A stretch of DNA of 64,000 nucleotides, taken from Humulus lupulus (taxonomy: Eukaryota > Streptophyta > Magnoliopsida > Rosales > Cannabaceae). The DNA lies in NCBI RefSeq assembly GCF_963169125.1, contig NC_084794.1, positions 111,514,358 through 111,578,357 of the forward strand, given 5' to 3'. The translations under genes were made by a program, and so were the position numbers. How positions within the stretch are numbered: position 1 is the stretch's first letter; every line of letters begins with the position of its first letter. Positions 1-13,477 of the stretch are shown here, piece by piece. A model generated the notes under the pieces. That model saw only the letters and a program-made list of their open reading frames with translations, did not search any database and was not told where the DNA came from.

Positions 1-1160
1 TTGTTTTGTTGGTTGTAAATATATCAATGAAAAGGCCTAGTGGGCACTGGCCCTTTTAATTTGATTAAGAAAAAAAGGGATATTATGTCTAGTGGGCAGC
101 AGACTCTACATCATGTGCTCTTAAGAACTTGTTCCTTGAGAGTATAATATGATTAATTCAGTCTTTTAAATCTGTAAAAACAATTGGTTATATGATCCAA
201 ATGGTGGTAACCATCCAAAAGGAAAGAAAAGGAAAAGACATTGATCTCTTTTGTTTTTTTTATTATTATTTTTTTGCTCAAGATTATTATTATTAGTATT
301 ATATTTCTTAGTATTTAGAGTGGTCCCCTCCAAAATTCCATTGCCATGTTAGCAGCTTGTGGAGTGTGGACTATTTTTGTATGATAGAATAGATCACATG
401 AAGGATGAGAATGCCAGTCTCATCACCATCTTTTCTTTTATAAACAAAAATATTTAACCTTTCAGTATCATCAATGGTCAGACTTAGATTTTTGTCTTTG
501 TATAATATTCCATCTATGATCTCTGATTTCTCTTCCTATTTTTTATTTTTATGAGCAAGAATATAAATGGTGGGTAAAGTTTTACTTGGATTATGGTGAA
601 CCTATTTTCTTACATATGTACTAATTTTAGCATATTATTATTTACTTGTTTCAAATTAAAAGAAATGGCTGACCCAGAAACTTGTTGTTGAAATTATTTT
701 CCTTTCAATGAATAAGAAGTAATCTTTTAGAAAAAGATAAATGTTCCCTGACCCTAAACATAACCAAATATTGGACTACTTTTAAATACAAAAAATTTCA
801 AAGATATATTGTTTTTAACAAAACATTACCAAATGAGCATGCATTTAAACATCATTTTTAACAAAACAAGTGTCATATATCTCACAATTCGGGGCCAATT
901 TAAGAAGCATACATAGCCATCTGTTTGTTAGTGTGACCATTTTCTATTAGTATACATTATAAATTCAATCTATTGTACTCACTTTGTTTGGACCTACTTA
1001 TAGGCTATATGGATCATCAGAATACATTTTGGTTTGGTTTGGCAGTCTATTGCGAAACTGCCTCAAAGTTCTTACTTAAGGAACTTCAGACTTTTTGACT
1101 GATTTTAATTTGTAGGAAGTGATTGTGTGTTTGATTCTGCAGTAAAAGCAAGTTTCAACA
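1..1160. other. AT-rich non-coding stretch
   Basis: I see no coding region here. The sequence is AT-rich with short homopolymer runs. Its right edge (about 1130-1160) looks like a 3' splice site (TTGATTCTGCAG) followed by a short 5' UTR stretch leading into the L20-like ATG at 1161, so part of this stretch may be the 5' UTR intron of that broken gene copy. Confidence 0.5.
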
Positions 1161-2234
1161 ATGAACAAGGGTAAGATTTTCAAGCTAGCAAAGGTGTTCC
1201 GTGGGGTACACTATCTAATACTTGTTTCATAAATTTGTAATTTTGAGTCAGATTTTATATTATATTCTCTGTCTATACACGATTGTAAGGGATTGCTGAT
1301 GATTTTGGTCTTCTTATTATGTAAGTTTTGTAGTATTGATCTCAGAATGAATCCTGCTCTAAGTCTTAGTTCTATATTCAGTTTCTTTTAACTAAAAACT
1401 ATACAAATAGTTTAGTTAATGCTCTCCTTCAGCTGCACTAAAGAATTAGAGAATGATTCATTTTGAGATCAATATTAAAGATAATAAATAGTAAAATATT
1501 GTGTACAATTTATGAATGTGTAAATTACTTTTGTTTTTGTGGCTTGAAAAGCTTGTTTGCATTTTATTATGGAGATTTCTATTGAAATCAGTAAGGCAGA
1601 GTGAGTTTCACTTATTTTAGATAGATTTTCCTTTGATTGAAAACCTTATAGTAATTTTTTAGGAACCAAAAACTAGAGAGAACTACTGAAATTCCTCATT
1701 ATTAATTAATAGACAGTGCTGGTATAGACCAAAACCCTAAACATTACAAGGTTGAGTTAGATTGAGAGGCTCCCCTTTCCAAAAGATTGCCAAATTCTTC
1801 TCTAAGTAAATCTCACTCTCTATCTACAATATCTTCCCAACCTAATAGCCCAGACAACTTCTAACACAAGTCTTTCTTATTGGAGGCTTATCTAAATGCT
1901 TATCTAGTTAATGTTTTTCTGAACTTGTGTTGGCTCTGCAAAATTAACTGGACAGCATGAGCACCTGCCATTTATCTTCGCATTCTACTGAATATTTGCT
2001 CAAACTGGCTATTAATATATATTTAAGACAGGAAATAGCAGCTTCACTCTACTCTCTTCTCTGCTTCCTGTTGTCGTTGGTGGCCTTTCATTTCTTAGCA
2101 ACATATTACAAAATCTTGATGTTTTGTTTCAGGTTAATTATGGCAACTTCATGTATGGGCTTATGAAAGAAAACATTCAGCTGAACAGGAAAGTTCTGTC
2201 TGAGTTATCTATGCACGAACCATACAGTTTCAAG
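1161..2234 (+). pseudogene. Fragment of a nuclear gene for mitochondrial-type ribosomal protein L20 (bL20m)
   Basis: Two separated pieces match ribosomal protein L20. The first, at 1161-1206, starts at ATG and reads MNKGKIFKLAKVFRG, the family N-terminus, then meets a GT donor-like site. The second, at 2133-2234 after a TTTCAG acceptor, gives 34 residues running from VNYGNFMYGLMKEN through LNRKVLSELSMHEPYSFK, the conserved region about half-way along the protein. The basic rRNA-binding segment normally between them is not found in 1207-2132, and the sequence after 2234 lacks a donor GT and loses similarity. L20 binds large-subunit rRNA in assembly. Introns are retained, so this is a duplicated or transposon-captured gene copy and not a processed one. 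A distant missing exon cannot be excluded, but the broken 3' side argues for a pseudogene. Confidence 0.75.
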
Positions 2235-3321
2235 TTTTTACTGAATTTCATTATTTTTTTATGATAGACTGCATGTGAGCAACAACCATATTTACATGCA
2301 AAATTATTAGATCTTAGTTTTCCAGCCCTACAAGTAACTTGGCACTGGTCTATGTTGTGCCTTGACCACCATTTTTTGTTAATTCTCCTGCTTTATTTTC
2401 TATCCATTTAATATTCTCTAGTTCAAGAGACTCTAGTGTTGTTTTCAATTTAAAAATAAGATTCTAAAATGGTAGCCACTAACTAATTGGTTTTGGATCA
2501 AAGACAAGATTTTAGCTTGGGTTATGGAAATTTTGTTATGGCAATTAAATCTAATCTATACATATGGAAATAATGAAAACAATATGACCAAATGAAAAAT
2601 CTAATCTATACATATAAAATCTTACTTAACCATCTATCAATACCAAGTCAAAAAATTCAAACAACACACAATAAGTTTTCTTCCTTATATCACCGCAGCA
2701 CACAAACAAATTTTCCATAACCTACTTCTCTAATACACACAAGTTTTCAACCTTCTGTTATCACCGTAGCACACAATTTTAATCTCAAAACCTACTTCTC
2801 TATGGATGAATATTTAAGATATTCAAACTCCTCTAACATTTTTAAGATATTAATAATAAGAGTTAAAAGAACAAATTATGTACCTCTTGCAAATTAACTT
2901 TTCAATGCTCCTTGCCAATTCAATCCACAACCTAAAGAATATAATCAATACTTAAAAGATTAATACAAAATTAAAATTTGTCAATAGATATTAAAACAGC
3001 CTTTGAAATCCAAAATTTATCTAATTCGATCTTATAATTTGGGGATAAAATATATACACACATTTACTTTAAAGGCATTTTAAGTATGACTTAGTAAATT
3101 TTGACAAAATGGATAGGAGAGTGTACCTATTTCACATAATACAACAGTAAGTTTTGATCGTTTTCTGAATATATGGGATTAAATAGTACCTTTTCCATAA
3201 TTGAATTGTTTCTTTTCGGGGATGATTGAGATGTTATTATCCAATAATTTTTTTTCTAGGGGACATTTCTACTCTAATAGAAATTACAGAGTATATATTG
3301 AATATACTCTGACTGAAATTA
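2235..3321. other. AT-rich non-coding stretch
   Basis: I recognise no gene here. Two short related segments at about 2540-2620 (both contain CTAATCTATACATAT) and a pair of similar stretches at about 2690-2810 (ACACAC, TATCACCG, AGCACACAA) look like decayed local duplications. Confidence 0.4.
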
Positions 3322-3530
3322 CAAAGAGAAATTGAAAGGGTAAAGGCTGAACTGAAAAAAGAATTTGAGATGAAAGATTTGGGTGCTGCAAAACTAATTT
3401 TGGGTATAGATTTCTGGTTTATGGTGGAGCTGGAAACGAATATTGTACAGCTGCTATAGAAGGTTTTGTTGACTCATATTTTGCAGGCTGTCTAGAAATT
3501 AGAAAATCACTTACAGGTTATACCACATTC
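3322..3530 (+). pseudogene. Ty1/copia RT-RNase H relic
   Basis: Translation from 3322 gives the copia reverse-transcriptase segment EIERVKAELKKEFEMKDLG followed by AAKLILGIDF. From about 3415, in a different frame, it passes into the start of the copia RNase H region: VYGG, then GFVDS and RKSLTGYTTF. The roughly 90 codons that normally lie between these blocks are missing, so two distant pol segments have been fused by a deletion and shifted in frame. There are no LTRs or target duplications nearby. It is a short dead relic, unrelated in position to the larger copia elements further right. Confidence 0.75.
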
Positions 3531-6234
3531 TTTTCTCTTTTTCTTTTTCAAAATTTAAAATCATAAATTAACCAATATGGAGTGTTGCTGTACTATTATA
3601 TTAAAATTTAGTTCCTACCTTGCAAGTTGATAATGAATCATGTGATCAAAGTTTAATTACCAAATAATAGTGTTAAAGTGTATATATGTACCACTGGAGA
3701 GAGAGAGAGATTCAAGTTAATTATATAGTGAATTGTAGGCATCATGCTGGGAAATCTGGGTTCAACTTTACACAATTCCCACCACCAATTGATATTTAAA
3801 TTAAATAAATAGTAGAGCATTAATTACTACTGATAGAGAAATTGAGTAGTAAAAAGTAATATCAATGACATGGTTTCAATTCTAGGTGGCACTAATGGGA
3901 AAATGTGGATTGACCAACTAATTACAAAGAGCAATAGGAATGAATATAATCTGTCTTATTAATCTGAACCATACAAAGACAAATATTTACAGGAGAGTTA
4001 TTGAAAAACTGAAAAGGAAACTAATTTTAATAATTTGCAAAAGACATGCATGATAGTGTGATGATCTTTTAGCAACTACAGAAGTCTTGTGTTGTGATTG
4101 GCTCTTGTTATACATGTCATCTGTTTTAACTAGTCCAAACTTGCTTAACCCCGGCTAGCAATTACTTGTTTATCATTTATGATTGACAAGAGCCATACAA
4201 CATTTAATAGCTAATTACTTAGCATTTTTTTAGATCTAAAATCTTACCTGATTTTTAGCTTAACTTGTATATGTTTTCATTCTTGGATGGTTGATGTTCT
4301 TTTATTCTCCATTCAGCATTCTCTTCTTTTAAGTCAAATTATTTTTCAAAAATAAAACTATCTTATTACAACCCCAAATGGTTTTTTTTAACAGACATGC
4401 TTTTCTTCTGTAGTGGCACCATTCTAAAACATTGGCCCCCCATCTCACCCTAGCTTGTCACAGTAGTTTTGGTAAGTAAAGAATGACATTTTAATGAAAC
4501 TTGGCATTCCCAACATTTATACCAGTATATTTCAGAGCCAAAAATCAATCAAAGTATCTTGTCTCAAGAACAGTTCAAAATAGCAATCAAAATATTATCT
4601 TTAAACATAAACTGGTAAATGCCCAAATAAAAACTCAAAATAAACTGGTAATATTGATAAAACATAAAACATAAAAAGTCTGAAAGATGAAAAACTCAAA
4701 ATAAAAACTCGAAAAAACATAAACATAAACTGGTAAAGTTGAAAAAACATAAACATCATTTCATCATTTCAGTGAACTCTAGCCTCTGTCCGGTTTAGTT
4801 AAAATGATAAGTTTGAGTTTGAAAGCTAGATTTTTTGGCTGTTTGAGTCAACAGTGTTTGGTTAAGAATAGATCAATTGTTGAGTTGGTTAGGATTTTAT
4901 GATTTGTCTTGTATTTTAGTCTCTGTTTTGAGTTTGTTGTAAGTTTGGTGGTGTTTCAAATCTGGCAGTTGTAATTTGTTTCTGTGTTTTTAATATACTC
5001 CTTTTTTTCGATAAAAAAAAAGTTGAAAAAACTCAAAAACTCAAAATGCCCATGGGTGGATAAGATAAAAGCAAAGCAAACCTTTCAAGAATTTGATGAG
5101 TCGTGGATTGGATGCGCTTCAAATACTGCAACAGAACATGTACAGTTATTTTATGCTGACCAAAAGTTTTGAGAACTGAAAGTGGCAGGTTAAGTAATTT
5201 TGTACAACCTGTTGGGAGATAACCAGGAATATTAGCATAGGGTGATATCAAGTTAATTCAAGAATGTAAATGGAGAAAAAGTAGCTCTAAAGAAGATTTT
5301 GAGACTCGGGCAAATCTTATTTATATATAGAACTTTACAACTGTAGCAATACACAACATAGAAATAGATGGAAGTTGTAACAATATAACTGAATACAACT
5401 GAAGCTAACAAAACTAACAAACCAAAAACAGAAAACTAATCATGTAATATTACATTGTCTAACAATATATACATGTATTGTTATCTTATTGGAAAGCTTC
5501 CACTTTGCACCCTTGAATTTATAAAATTATGGCCCCAGAAAACCAGTGGTAACGGCTATTCAATAAAAACAAACAAGCATAAGTGGATTCATTACAAAAA
5601 ACTAGTATACAATCTGATCCCAACTTAATCCACAAAACCCATTTAAGTGAAGAAGAATACACCACAAAGATAAAAAGGAGTGGAACTTTAACATATGAAT
5701 ATGATAGAAATAGAGAATCTTCTCTCACACCCGCAAAACAAATCCAAAAGTAATTCGCTGAAGCTCACCATCAAAACCCAGCCAACTGCTAAGTGGACTC
5801 CTAAACACAACTATATGATTAGTACCACTCTCATTTCATTCATTTCATTTATACCAACAATTAAAATTACTCATTTTTTTGCCCCCAAAAATAAATGTTT
5901 ATGCTCTCTTGTAAACAAAATGATTGGCTGAACCTCAACTCTTTTTTAACTTTACATTGAGTTTTTCATATTAATTTTTCTATTTCAAGTAAATAGGCAT
6001 GCTGAATCTAATAAATAAAATTTTCTACATAAGCCTTCCTTAGTACATAAAAAGTTAGTCTAATAAATAAAAGCTTGAGCAGATACTACTCAGATATTCT
6101 ATTCGCTTCTATTTTATCTAATAAAATAAAAGACACAGTTCAATTCACTAATAAATGAATGGATACAAAGAATATCATTTCTATTAACAAGTTATAGACT
6201 GGTAGACATGGAGAAACAAAAGTACTTACTACTT
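3531..6234. other. AT-rich non-coding stretch with a simple-repeat patch
   Basis: No gene is supported. The region at about 4595-4760 contains several copies of ACATAAACTGGTAAA-like and AACTCAAAATAAA-like words, an irregular A-rich repeat. Short ORFs near 4984, 5033, 5519 and 5695 have no recognisable domains and A/T-driven composition, and I take them as chance. The T-rich then A-rich junction near 5000-5025 could be the tail of an old non-LTR element, but nothing upstream supports it. Confidence 0.4.
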
Positions 6235-6927
<693 letters not shown>

Positions 6928-7433
6928 CTAACACCATCATACTGAAAATAAGCTTGTTAATAGAAATTTTCATATCCCAACCTAGAGAAGGTCACGAGAG
7001 ATTTAGGGAGATACAATGAGATAAGGGAGAGTAGTGAGGGAAATGTCAAAGATTATATTTATATATATATATATATCATCAGAAAACATGGCTCGTGAAT
7101 GAAGTGATTCTCAAGAAAAATATAGTCAAAATTTCAAATAAAAAATTATAAAGAAGCATACTTTATATTTATCATATATCTTGAGATTTACTTTGGCTCC
7201 GTTTTTTTTTTCTTGGTCAAGGCTCGAGTAGGAGGTTGCGTCCGAGAGAGGAGGTGGTGATAAAGGTTGAGTCTTTACCAATTGTTTTCTAGCTATGGTT
7301 TGGGAAAATAGAGATGGGTATAGCATGAAGAGAAGGAGAGAAGGAAAATATGATGGAAAATGAGACAGAGAAAGAGATGGAAAAGGGGAGTCTACTGCAC
7401 ATAATAGGGAAAAGAATATAACACATCGAAATT
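6928..7433. other. Non-coding stretch between the S13 fragment and the CACTA end
   Basis: No first exon of S13 and no other gene is seen. A (TA)n run lies at about 7055-7075. The rest is A-rich with a purine-rich patch (about 7320-7400). Confidence 0.4.
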
Positions 7434-7567
7434 GTCGCTTTTTTTTTTCAGTTGTCGCGTTTTAATTTAACATTTGTTTACTTTACGTCATTTACTTTAT
7501 ATATACTATAATACTTTTTTAATAGTCTTATACTGATGTGTTATTGAAAGGGGGTTTTGTTGTAGTG
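7434..7567. mobile_element. Terminal segment of a CACTA (En/Spm-type) DNA transposon
   Basis: Read on the minus strand from 7567, the sequence begins CACTACAACAAAACCCCC, the standard terminal inverted repeat of plant CACTA elements. Behind it are two copies of a subterminal GCGACA word (near 7433-7460). CACTA transposase binds such ends and makes 3-bp target duplications. No matching opposite terminus was found to the left within the window, so only one end is supported. It abuts the truncated gag of element A exactly at 7568, which suggests this transposon (or a deletion starting at it) cut element A. The two ribosomal-protein fragments to its left could be captured cargo. Confidence 0.6.
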
Positions 7568-10500
7568 CTTGCACCTCTGGGGCTACATCTCATGCTCGTT
7601 GCGAGGGTGGTCTATCATCTGGTCTTTCATTTTCTCTTCGGACGTATCTACCCAAGTGCCCCCTACGTATGAGTTCCTCAATTTCCATCTTCAGATGAGT
7701 GCATTCTGCTGTGGAGTGGCCAATGTCTTTATGATACTGACAGTACTTTCTGGGGTCTCTCTTTGACCGATCCCTCTTCATTGGTGGGGGCTCCTGAAGG
7801 GGACCTGATTCTCGTTCGCTACGAAGATATGCTCCCGAGTATGTGTTAGTTTAGTGTAGAAGGTGTGGGATGTTTGCCTAGGATTACCTTCATGTTTGTG
7901 CTTCCTCTAGTGGTCTTCTCTTGGGCCTTCGTACACCCTTTTCTTTTTTTGTGTCATTCGAACCTTCAGAGGCTGAGGGCTTGACAAGTGATGCCTTCAG
8001 GTTCTCATGGTCGTCTTCAACATGAATGTACTTTTGTGCCCGTTCGTAGAAATCTTCTAAGTTAGTGACCTCCCTTTTGAGCATATTATCCCAAAGCTTA
8101 CTGCCTAGGCGCACTCCAGCCAGGATTTCCATCTTGAGTTCTCCCCTGGTCAGGCTTCTCACTTTAGCCGCCTCCATGTTGAACCTATGGATGTAGCTCT
8201 TCAAGCTTTCTCCTTCACCTTGCTTTAAATTAGCGAGGTTAGTTCCCGGTAGGGTATAATCGTGTACAACATGATGTTGTTGGAGAAACTCATCGGAAAA
8301 TTGTTGCCTTGACCTAATGGTCCCCGACCTTAGCCTCTTGAACCACTTGTATGCAGGTCCCTTCAACGTGACCGCGAAACAATGACACATTGTACTGCTC
8401 TTGATCCTTCTCAGCTTCATTGAATCGTTAAAGGTGTCCAAGTGGTACTTGGGGCTTGAGGTGCCCTCATATGGGGTCATATGAGGTTTTTTAAAGTTAC
8501 CAGGGAGCTGTTCCAACTAGATTTCTCGTGTGAAGGGTGACTCGTAGTCAAACTCTTCATCAATAATATGCCCCCAGAAGCCGTGATGATCTTGCTCCGA
8601 AGGCTCCTCATCTCAGTGTCTAGCTCTTGTCGCCTCCTATTTGTAACGCCCTACTACCTTAGAGCCGTTACTAAGTGAGTTTAAAACGAAAAATGTGCAA
8701 CTAACTTGCTCTACGAGGTTTTTAAAACCAAAAGTGTGACTAAACAAAAGTTAAGGCTGTAATCTTTGAAAATGCTTTGTTTCATTGAAAACTTCAAGTA
8801 TCAAACATCTGGGATCCCAACATAAGGTTTACAAAATATTTACAACTCAAAAAAGAGATTTACAATTGATTATCTATCAAAATCACAGGTTAATACAGCC
8901 ATTTTTCAAAATGCCCCCAACCAAAGCAGTCGGGCAGGCCAAACATGTACGCGCCGCTCCCACGCTCTCCATACTCATGGCTGGTTGGATTTCTCTTTGC
9001 CTTTACCTGCAACACAGAGCACCCGTGAGCCGAAGCCCAGCAAGAAAACTCATACGGTATTTAACATATGCATATTATATAATCAACATATCAGATGATC
9101 TACAGATAAACAAGTAGTCCATCAGATAAACAAACACGGCCATGCCGTCCTAGAAGCATTACCAAAGCCTGGGGTCTCGGTCCTCACAATAAGGATATCC
9201 CATGTATCCATTGGGGTCCCACCCTGACTATAAGCACTCCATGTGCTAGGTTTTACTTCCGGCCCCGCTTCCGTTCTCAGCCTTCGCCGTTCTCGGCCTT
9301 CGTCGTTCTCGGCCTTAGCCGCTCTCGGCTCCTTTGCCGTTCATTTTGCTATAATCACATATAGTACAACTCGAAATAATCATTCAAACATATAATAATT
9401 CAATTAAGGTTACACCTTAGCATGTAATACAATCTAGGGTCGTGCCCTGCAATAACACTATGGGCCCCTGCCCTGTCCTACGGGTGCTACAGTTTTCTTA
9501 CCTGTATCCCGAGCCTCACAGTGCACCAAAGTCACGAGCACGGTCCTCTAACTTGAGCTTCGAAAAAAACCTAGTCACAACACATATAAAACATTCTTTA
9601 ATACTAACCAACCCAAAACCACTTTTCGGGACCAATCCCGTACTCTCGAGACCTCCAAATTCCTAAAATAATGCATTGGAAACATCCCCCGAGCCCCCGG
9701 AACAAATGCCCAAAAATGCAAAATTTCCCATCCTGAAAATAGCCTAGCGCCACGGTGCTACCTGTGAGGGCCATGGCGCCCAGAGAAGTCAGAAAGTTCC
9801 CCCCCCTGACTCAGCCTCGTGCTGCGGCGCTGAAGAACAGGGCTGTGGCGCCCCTATGCGAAACCAGAATTCTGGGTTTTTCTCCTGCAATTTCCTGATC
9901 CAAAACACCTCTAAACCAATCCAAACACACACCTAGACCCCAACACCAATTTGAAACCTCAAATGAACCATCTAACAACCTATAAACACTAGTATCAAGA
10001 TCATACACACAATCGTACCCAAAATCCACACCTTTGATTTCAAACTTCAGAAATATAAACCCATAGATCAAAACTTAAACCATGCTTCAAATTTCTTAAA
10101 CCAAAACAGAAACAAACCTTAAAGTTGCATAGAATCCTTACCTCAAGTGGAGAATCCAACCTTAAGCTTCTTTGATACTCCTCCTAAATTCCCACTTCAA
10201 CTCCTTCTACTCTTCTTCTTCTTCTTGCCCTAGATTTCCTTCTAGCCTTTCTTCTCTCAATTTTTAGAAAAAAACCATAATATGACTAAGTGCTAAAACC
10301 GTATACCCCTTTTTCCCAGCTGAAAGTTATCTAAACCCCTGTCAAATGACCATTTTACCCTTCCTAGTAATCCTTTCCTAACTAAACCTTCAAGGGCACT
10401 CTTGTCCTTTCACCCATATTACAATTCTACCAATTTCCATCTAAACTTGTTACTCTCAGCAGTAACTAATAGTTACTCAGGTTACTCAATCACCAATAAC

Positions 10501-11644
10501 CATAACCACTAATTCTCAACTCAACTTACAAGATTCCCAAAGTACCCCTAGGCTCCTCCCGAGCCGGGTATAAAATCCCGTTGTGACTTTTAGACTAATT
10601 TGCTCCCTAGGACCGTCTCGACGCATGCATCACATAAACATCACCACACTCACGTGGTACAAATCACATAATACAATTATCACATTTATGCCCTCAACAG
10701 GCTAAAATTACCAATTTACCCCTAACATACAAACGGGGCCCACATGCATAAATATACCACCTAAACATGCATTCTAATCACATATTCATTCAAATTCATA
10801 TATAATTATGTTAATTCACTTATTGCCCTCCAGGCACGCTAATCAAGGTCCTAAACCTTATTAGCAATTGGGGTGTTACATTATTCAAGGAGTCCCTCAG
10901 CTCGGTAGGGTTGGCCTTTCTCTTCTCTCTACCCTTTGGAGGGGCCATAGGAGGTGTCCTCCTTAATTCTGACCTCCTTCCATTGAGCTTTTATCTTAGG
11001 TCAGGTGGCACCTCCTTGGAGGTGACTTTGGCTTCGTTCTTACGACCAGCGTTGTCCCTCCGCCTTTACTCCTGGGGGTATTTCGTCAGCCTAGGTTCCT
11101 CATGGTGCTTTTTCTGGGGGGGTGTTGCTGGTGGAAAGTTGGGTTCTACCATTGTCTATGGGGACAGTGGTTTCCCCTCTTTCACGCTCTTTCTCCTTAT
11201 GCTCTGGAAGGGGTACGCTCGACTTTCCTTGTAGAAGGCCATTTAAAACTTCATCCATGTTCTCTAGTGTGGTTTCTAGCCTTCGATTCTTTTTGTGTAA
11301 CTCACGAATCTCGTCTTCATAGAAGCGAGTCCTTGAGTTGGAACTCACTGAGTGCACTCAGGAATTCTTGCCTAGCCTGTGTGTTGAGGGACCCGGATCG
11401 AGGTGGCCAGAGCGTGGTGCCACCGAGGGCTGAGGATGTGGGTGCACTGGTGGCCCTGAATGATTTCTGCCAAGTTGGATAGCCGGGGATGATACTTCCT
11501 TCTCCTTCCTCGGGGGGGATGTTCCTCCAGCATATCTCCATGCTTGGGCGGAGGAGGGTTTTTCCTGGAGGCCCTCAATTGTCCTCCGTCCAGGTGAACC
11601 TCAACATCTTGTAGTTGACGTAAGCGTTTTGAACGCCTTGGCAT
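7568..11644 (-). pseudogene. Element A: gag of a Ty3/gypsy Tat-type retrotransposon, split by a solo LTR
   Basis: Gag on the minus strand starts at ATG 11644 (MPRRSKRLRQ) and continues with a coiled-coil-like stretch at about 11330-11240. It is interrupted at 10881/8641 by solo LTR G1. It then resumes with the retrotransposon gag domain (GPAYKWFKRL, SYIHRFNMEAAKVRS) at 8516-7890. A zinc-knuckle-like motif follows at about 7740-7700 with the spacing C-x2-H-x4-H-x4-C (CQYHKDIGHSTAEC). Gag forms the virus-like particle that packages element RNA. Frameshifts and stops break the frame, for example around 8530 and 7590. No pol follows: the element stops at 7567/7568 against the CACTA end. The LTR and primer site lie on the right at 11713 and 11695-11712. 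Confidence 0.8.
8642..10880. repeat. Solo LTR G1 (gypsy-type, about 2.2 kb) inside element A gag
   Basis: The segment starts TGTAACGCCC and ends GGGTGTTACA, forming a 10-bp near-perfect inverted repeat with the TG...CA ends of an LTR. The flanks CTATT (8637-8641) and TTATT (10881-10885) are a 5-bp target duplication with one mismatch. Removing the segment rejoins the gag reading on both sides. It has no internal coding region and no second LTR, so it is a solo LTR left by recombination. It is the same family as 43523-45677: both share the ACTCATGG segment, the TTTACCTGCA...GAGCACCCGTGAGCC block, the CTAATTAAGG/CCCTATTAGC-type end and the GGGCCCAC-TGCAT block. Long LTRs with these ends are typical of plant chromovirus (Tekay-like) elements, but without internal sequence the lineage is inference. 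Confidence 0.82.
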
Positions 11645-11694
11645 TTGTCCTTGCTGAAAGTGATGAAAGAACGTTGGCTTGATACTTGTTCTTC

Positions 11695-11749
11695 CTACAG
11701 ACGGTGCCAGACTGTTGACAGCAGAAACTCATCAATGATATATGGATGA
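11695..11749 (-). repeat. Element A: LTR 3' edge and primer-binding site
   Basis: On the minus strand an LTR end (TCTGCTGTCAACA, ending at 11713) is followed by a primer-site-like TGGCACCGTCTGTAGG (about 11695-11710), then about 50 bases to the gag ATG. Only 37 bp of this LTR are here (11713-11749). Element C's LTR begins at 11750, and the rest of the element A LTR reappears to the right of C at 40652. Confidence 0.6.
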
Positions 11750-12437
11750 TGTTGACGCAGTTTTTCGCCAATAGTGTAATAAGAAATAATAACGCAGATT
11801 AGTGCTTAATGGTAAACCGTAATGAAAAATAAACAAAATTCACTCAAGAACACAGAACTATTACGTAGTTCAATGGTTAAATCCACCTAGTCCACGAGTC
11901 AATATTATTGTTGTTTTTCTCTCTATTGTCGTAGCATTTTGGTATTACAGAATAATGGCCCCCTTTCCTGTCCAATATTCCTAGTATTTGTAGGGGAATT
12001 TAATGGACAAGTTTGGGTAGCTGCGTGAGTCAATCACGTATTTACATAATGTCTACAATTAATACAAATAATTCCCATTTATATTGGGATATGATTTGAT
12101 AACAAGATAACAGGTTCTAGTTATCTCGAATAATAAATATGTCAGTCTGGTCATAAATAAACATATACTAGAATTACCATAATTACCACAAGCTGGATAT
12201 CTCCTCCAAGCTCGTGCTTCGACAGCTATTTAATATTCCGAGCTCGCACTTCACAGCCATCGTATCCTTAGTTCAGGATAAACTCAGGCCGCCTAACACC
12301 ACGTATGATTAATATGAACCTCGAGTTGTCCACATGGATAATAAGAAGAAATTTTTTCCCTTAGCCATTTCTCTGTGTATTTATCTGCCAGCTGTACCCG
12401 AGCTGAGTGAATGAACTCGTGCTAAAATCAGGGTACA
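11750..12437 (-). repeat. Element C 3' LTR
   Basis: The segment runs from TGTTGACGCAG to CAGGGTACA on the plus strand (688 bp) and matches 39929-40651 along its length with scattered substitutions. The main difference is a block of roughly 40 bp, including GGGGATCCCGAGTCTCC, that is present only in the right copy (about 40346-40390). The polypurine tract lies immediately to its right, as expected for a minus-strand element. Confidence 0.9.
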
Positions 12438-13477
12438 GCATTTTCCCCCCAAGTCCCTGCTCGTGTATGATGTCGTCACTTTCTGACCTACACAGTAGGG
12501 GCTTTTAGACTTGTGTTACATAAAACCACACCTGCCCACTACTCGAGTACTGGACACGTGGTTTATTGCGATTGGCGTCTGTTCGGGTTTCGAGGACTGC
12601 AATAATTTTCTTGTCAACTTTTTCCCGCCATTTGGTCTATTTAATCTTGTCCCTTACATTTTGAAGTAACCCAATTGGATGACCCAGATTAATTTCCATG
12701 ATTTACGTACAAATAGGATGGAAAAATTTCAAACCTCACCACCTTTGTATTTAAAAATTTCCTTTTTCTGAACTTCCAAGCTTCCCTTCTTTCCCAAAAT
12801 CCCAAACTGTTCATCGTGCCCAGACATTCAAAAGCTTTCTAAGAGCTTCCCTTTTCCGAGTCTACTCCCTCTAACTAGCGAACGTATTTTCCTGTAAGTA
12901 TCTCATCCCTTGGTTCGAAAAAAATTTCCTTTTCTTTTTTTTTTTCAATGGAGTTTTTGTTCTTAACTATGTTCATCCACAACACACATTGTAGTTACTA
13001 TTAGGATATTTCTAATTGTTCATAGGGAATAGGTTTTGATTTAGGTTCAATGGGCGAGTCCAAATATGTTTTAGAAATAAGACCCATAAAAGTGGGGAAA
13101 TTTCTAGGTAAATCTAGGTAACCCTAATGGTGAATTGATTTAAAGAATACCCATTCAGGGTAAAGAAACTGAAGGGTTTTTAGGTTTAAAACCAGATAGC
13201 TTAGGTTTTACGTTTTCCTGGGTGGTTTTGCACTAAACCGCTTCCCAAGGAAAGTACTGGTCTGACATTTCTGACACACAAATCCTAAAAATCAGGGGAT
13301 AGTTAGGAAACCGAGGAGCGTAGCTTAGGATATCACGTGGCATCACACGATGGGTCTGAGGCTAATTTTAGCTCGTTTAACCAAAATAACCTATTTCATC
13401 CTTCGTAATCTCTCGTTATAGTTATAGATCATCTTAGGTCACCTTTTAACTAGGTCGCTTTGTCATCAGGTGATTTG
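12438..13477. other. Element C polypurine tract and leader of its antisense ORF
   Basis: Minus-strand CTTGGGGGGAAAATGC (12438-12453) directly abuts the 3' LTR and is the plus-strand DNA primer of the retrotransposon. The rest of the stretch has no ORF of note. By analogy with element D it should hold the promoter and leader of the antisense gene that starts at 13478. A donor-like GTAAGTATCTC at about 12894 and a TTATAG/ATCAG acceptor-like region before 13478 fit a 5' UTR intron there; this is inference. Confidence 0.55.

Noticed and set aside
4984..5172. 62-codon ORF starting MFLIYSFFSIKKK
   Set aside because: Low-complexity start over T/A runs, no homology recognised, no splice or promoter context.
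8785..9117. 110-codon ORF in 8642-10880
   Set aside because: It lies wholly in solo LTR G1 and is not conserved as a frame in G2.
11102..11482. Plus-strand ORFs of 66-126 codons opposite element A gag
   Set aside because: Shadows of the gag reading on the minus strand, with no domain.
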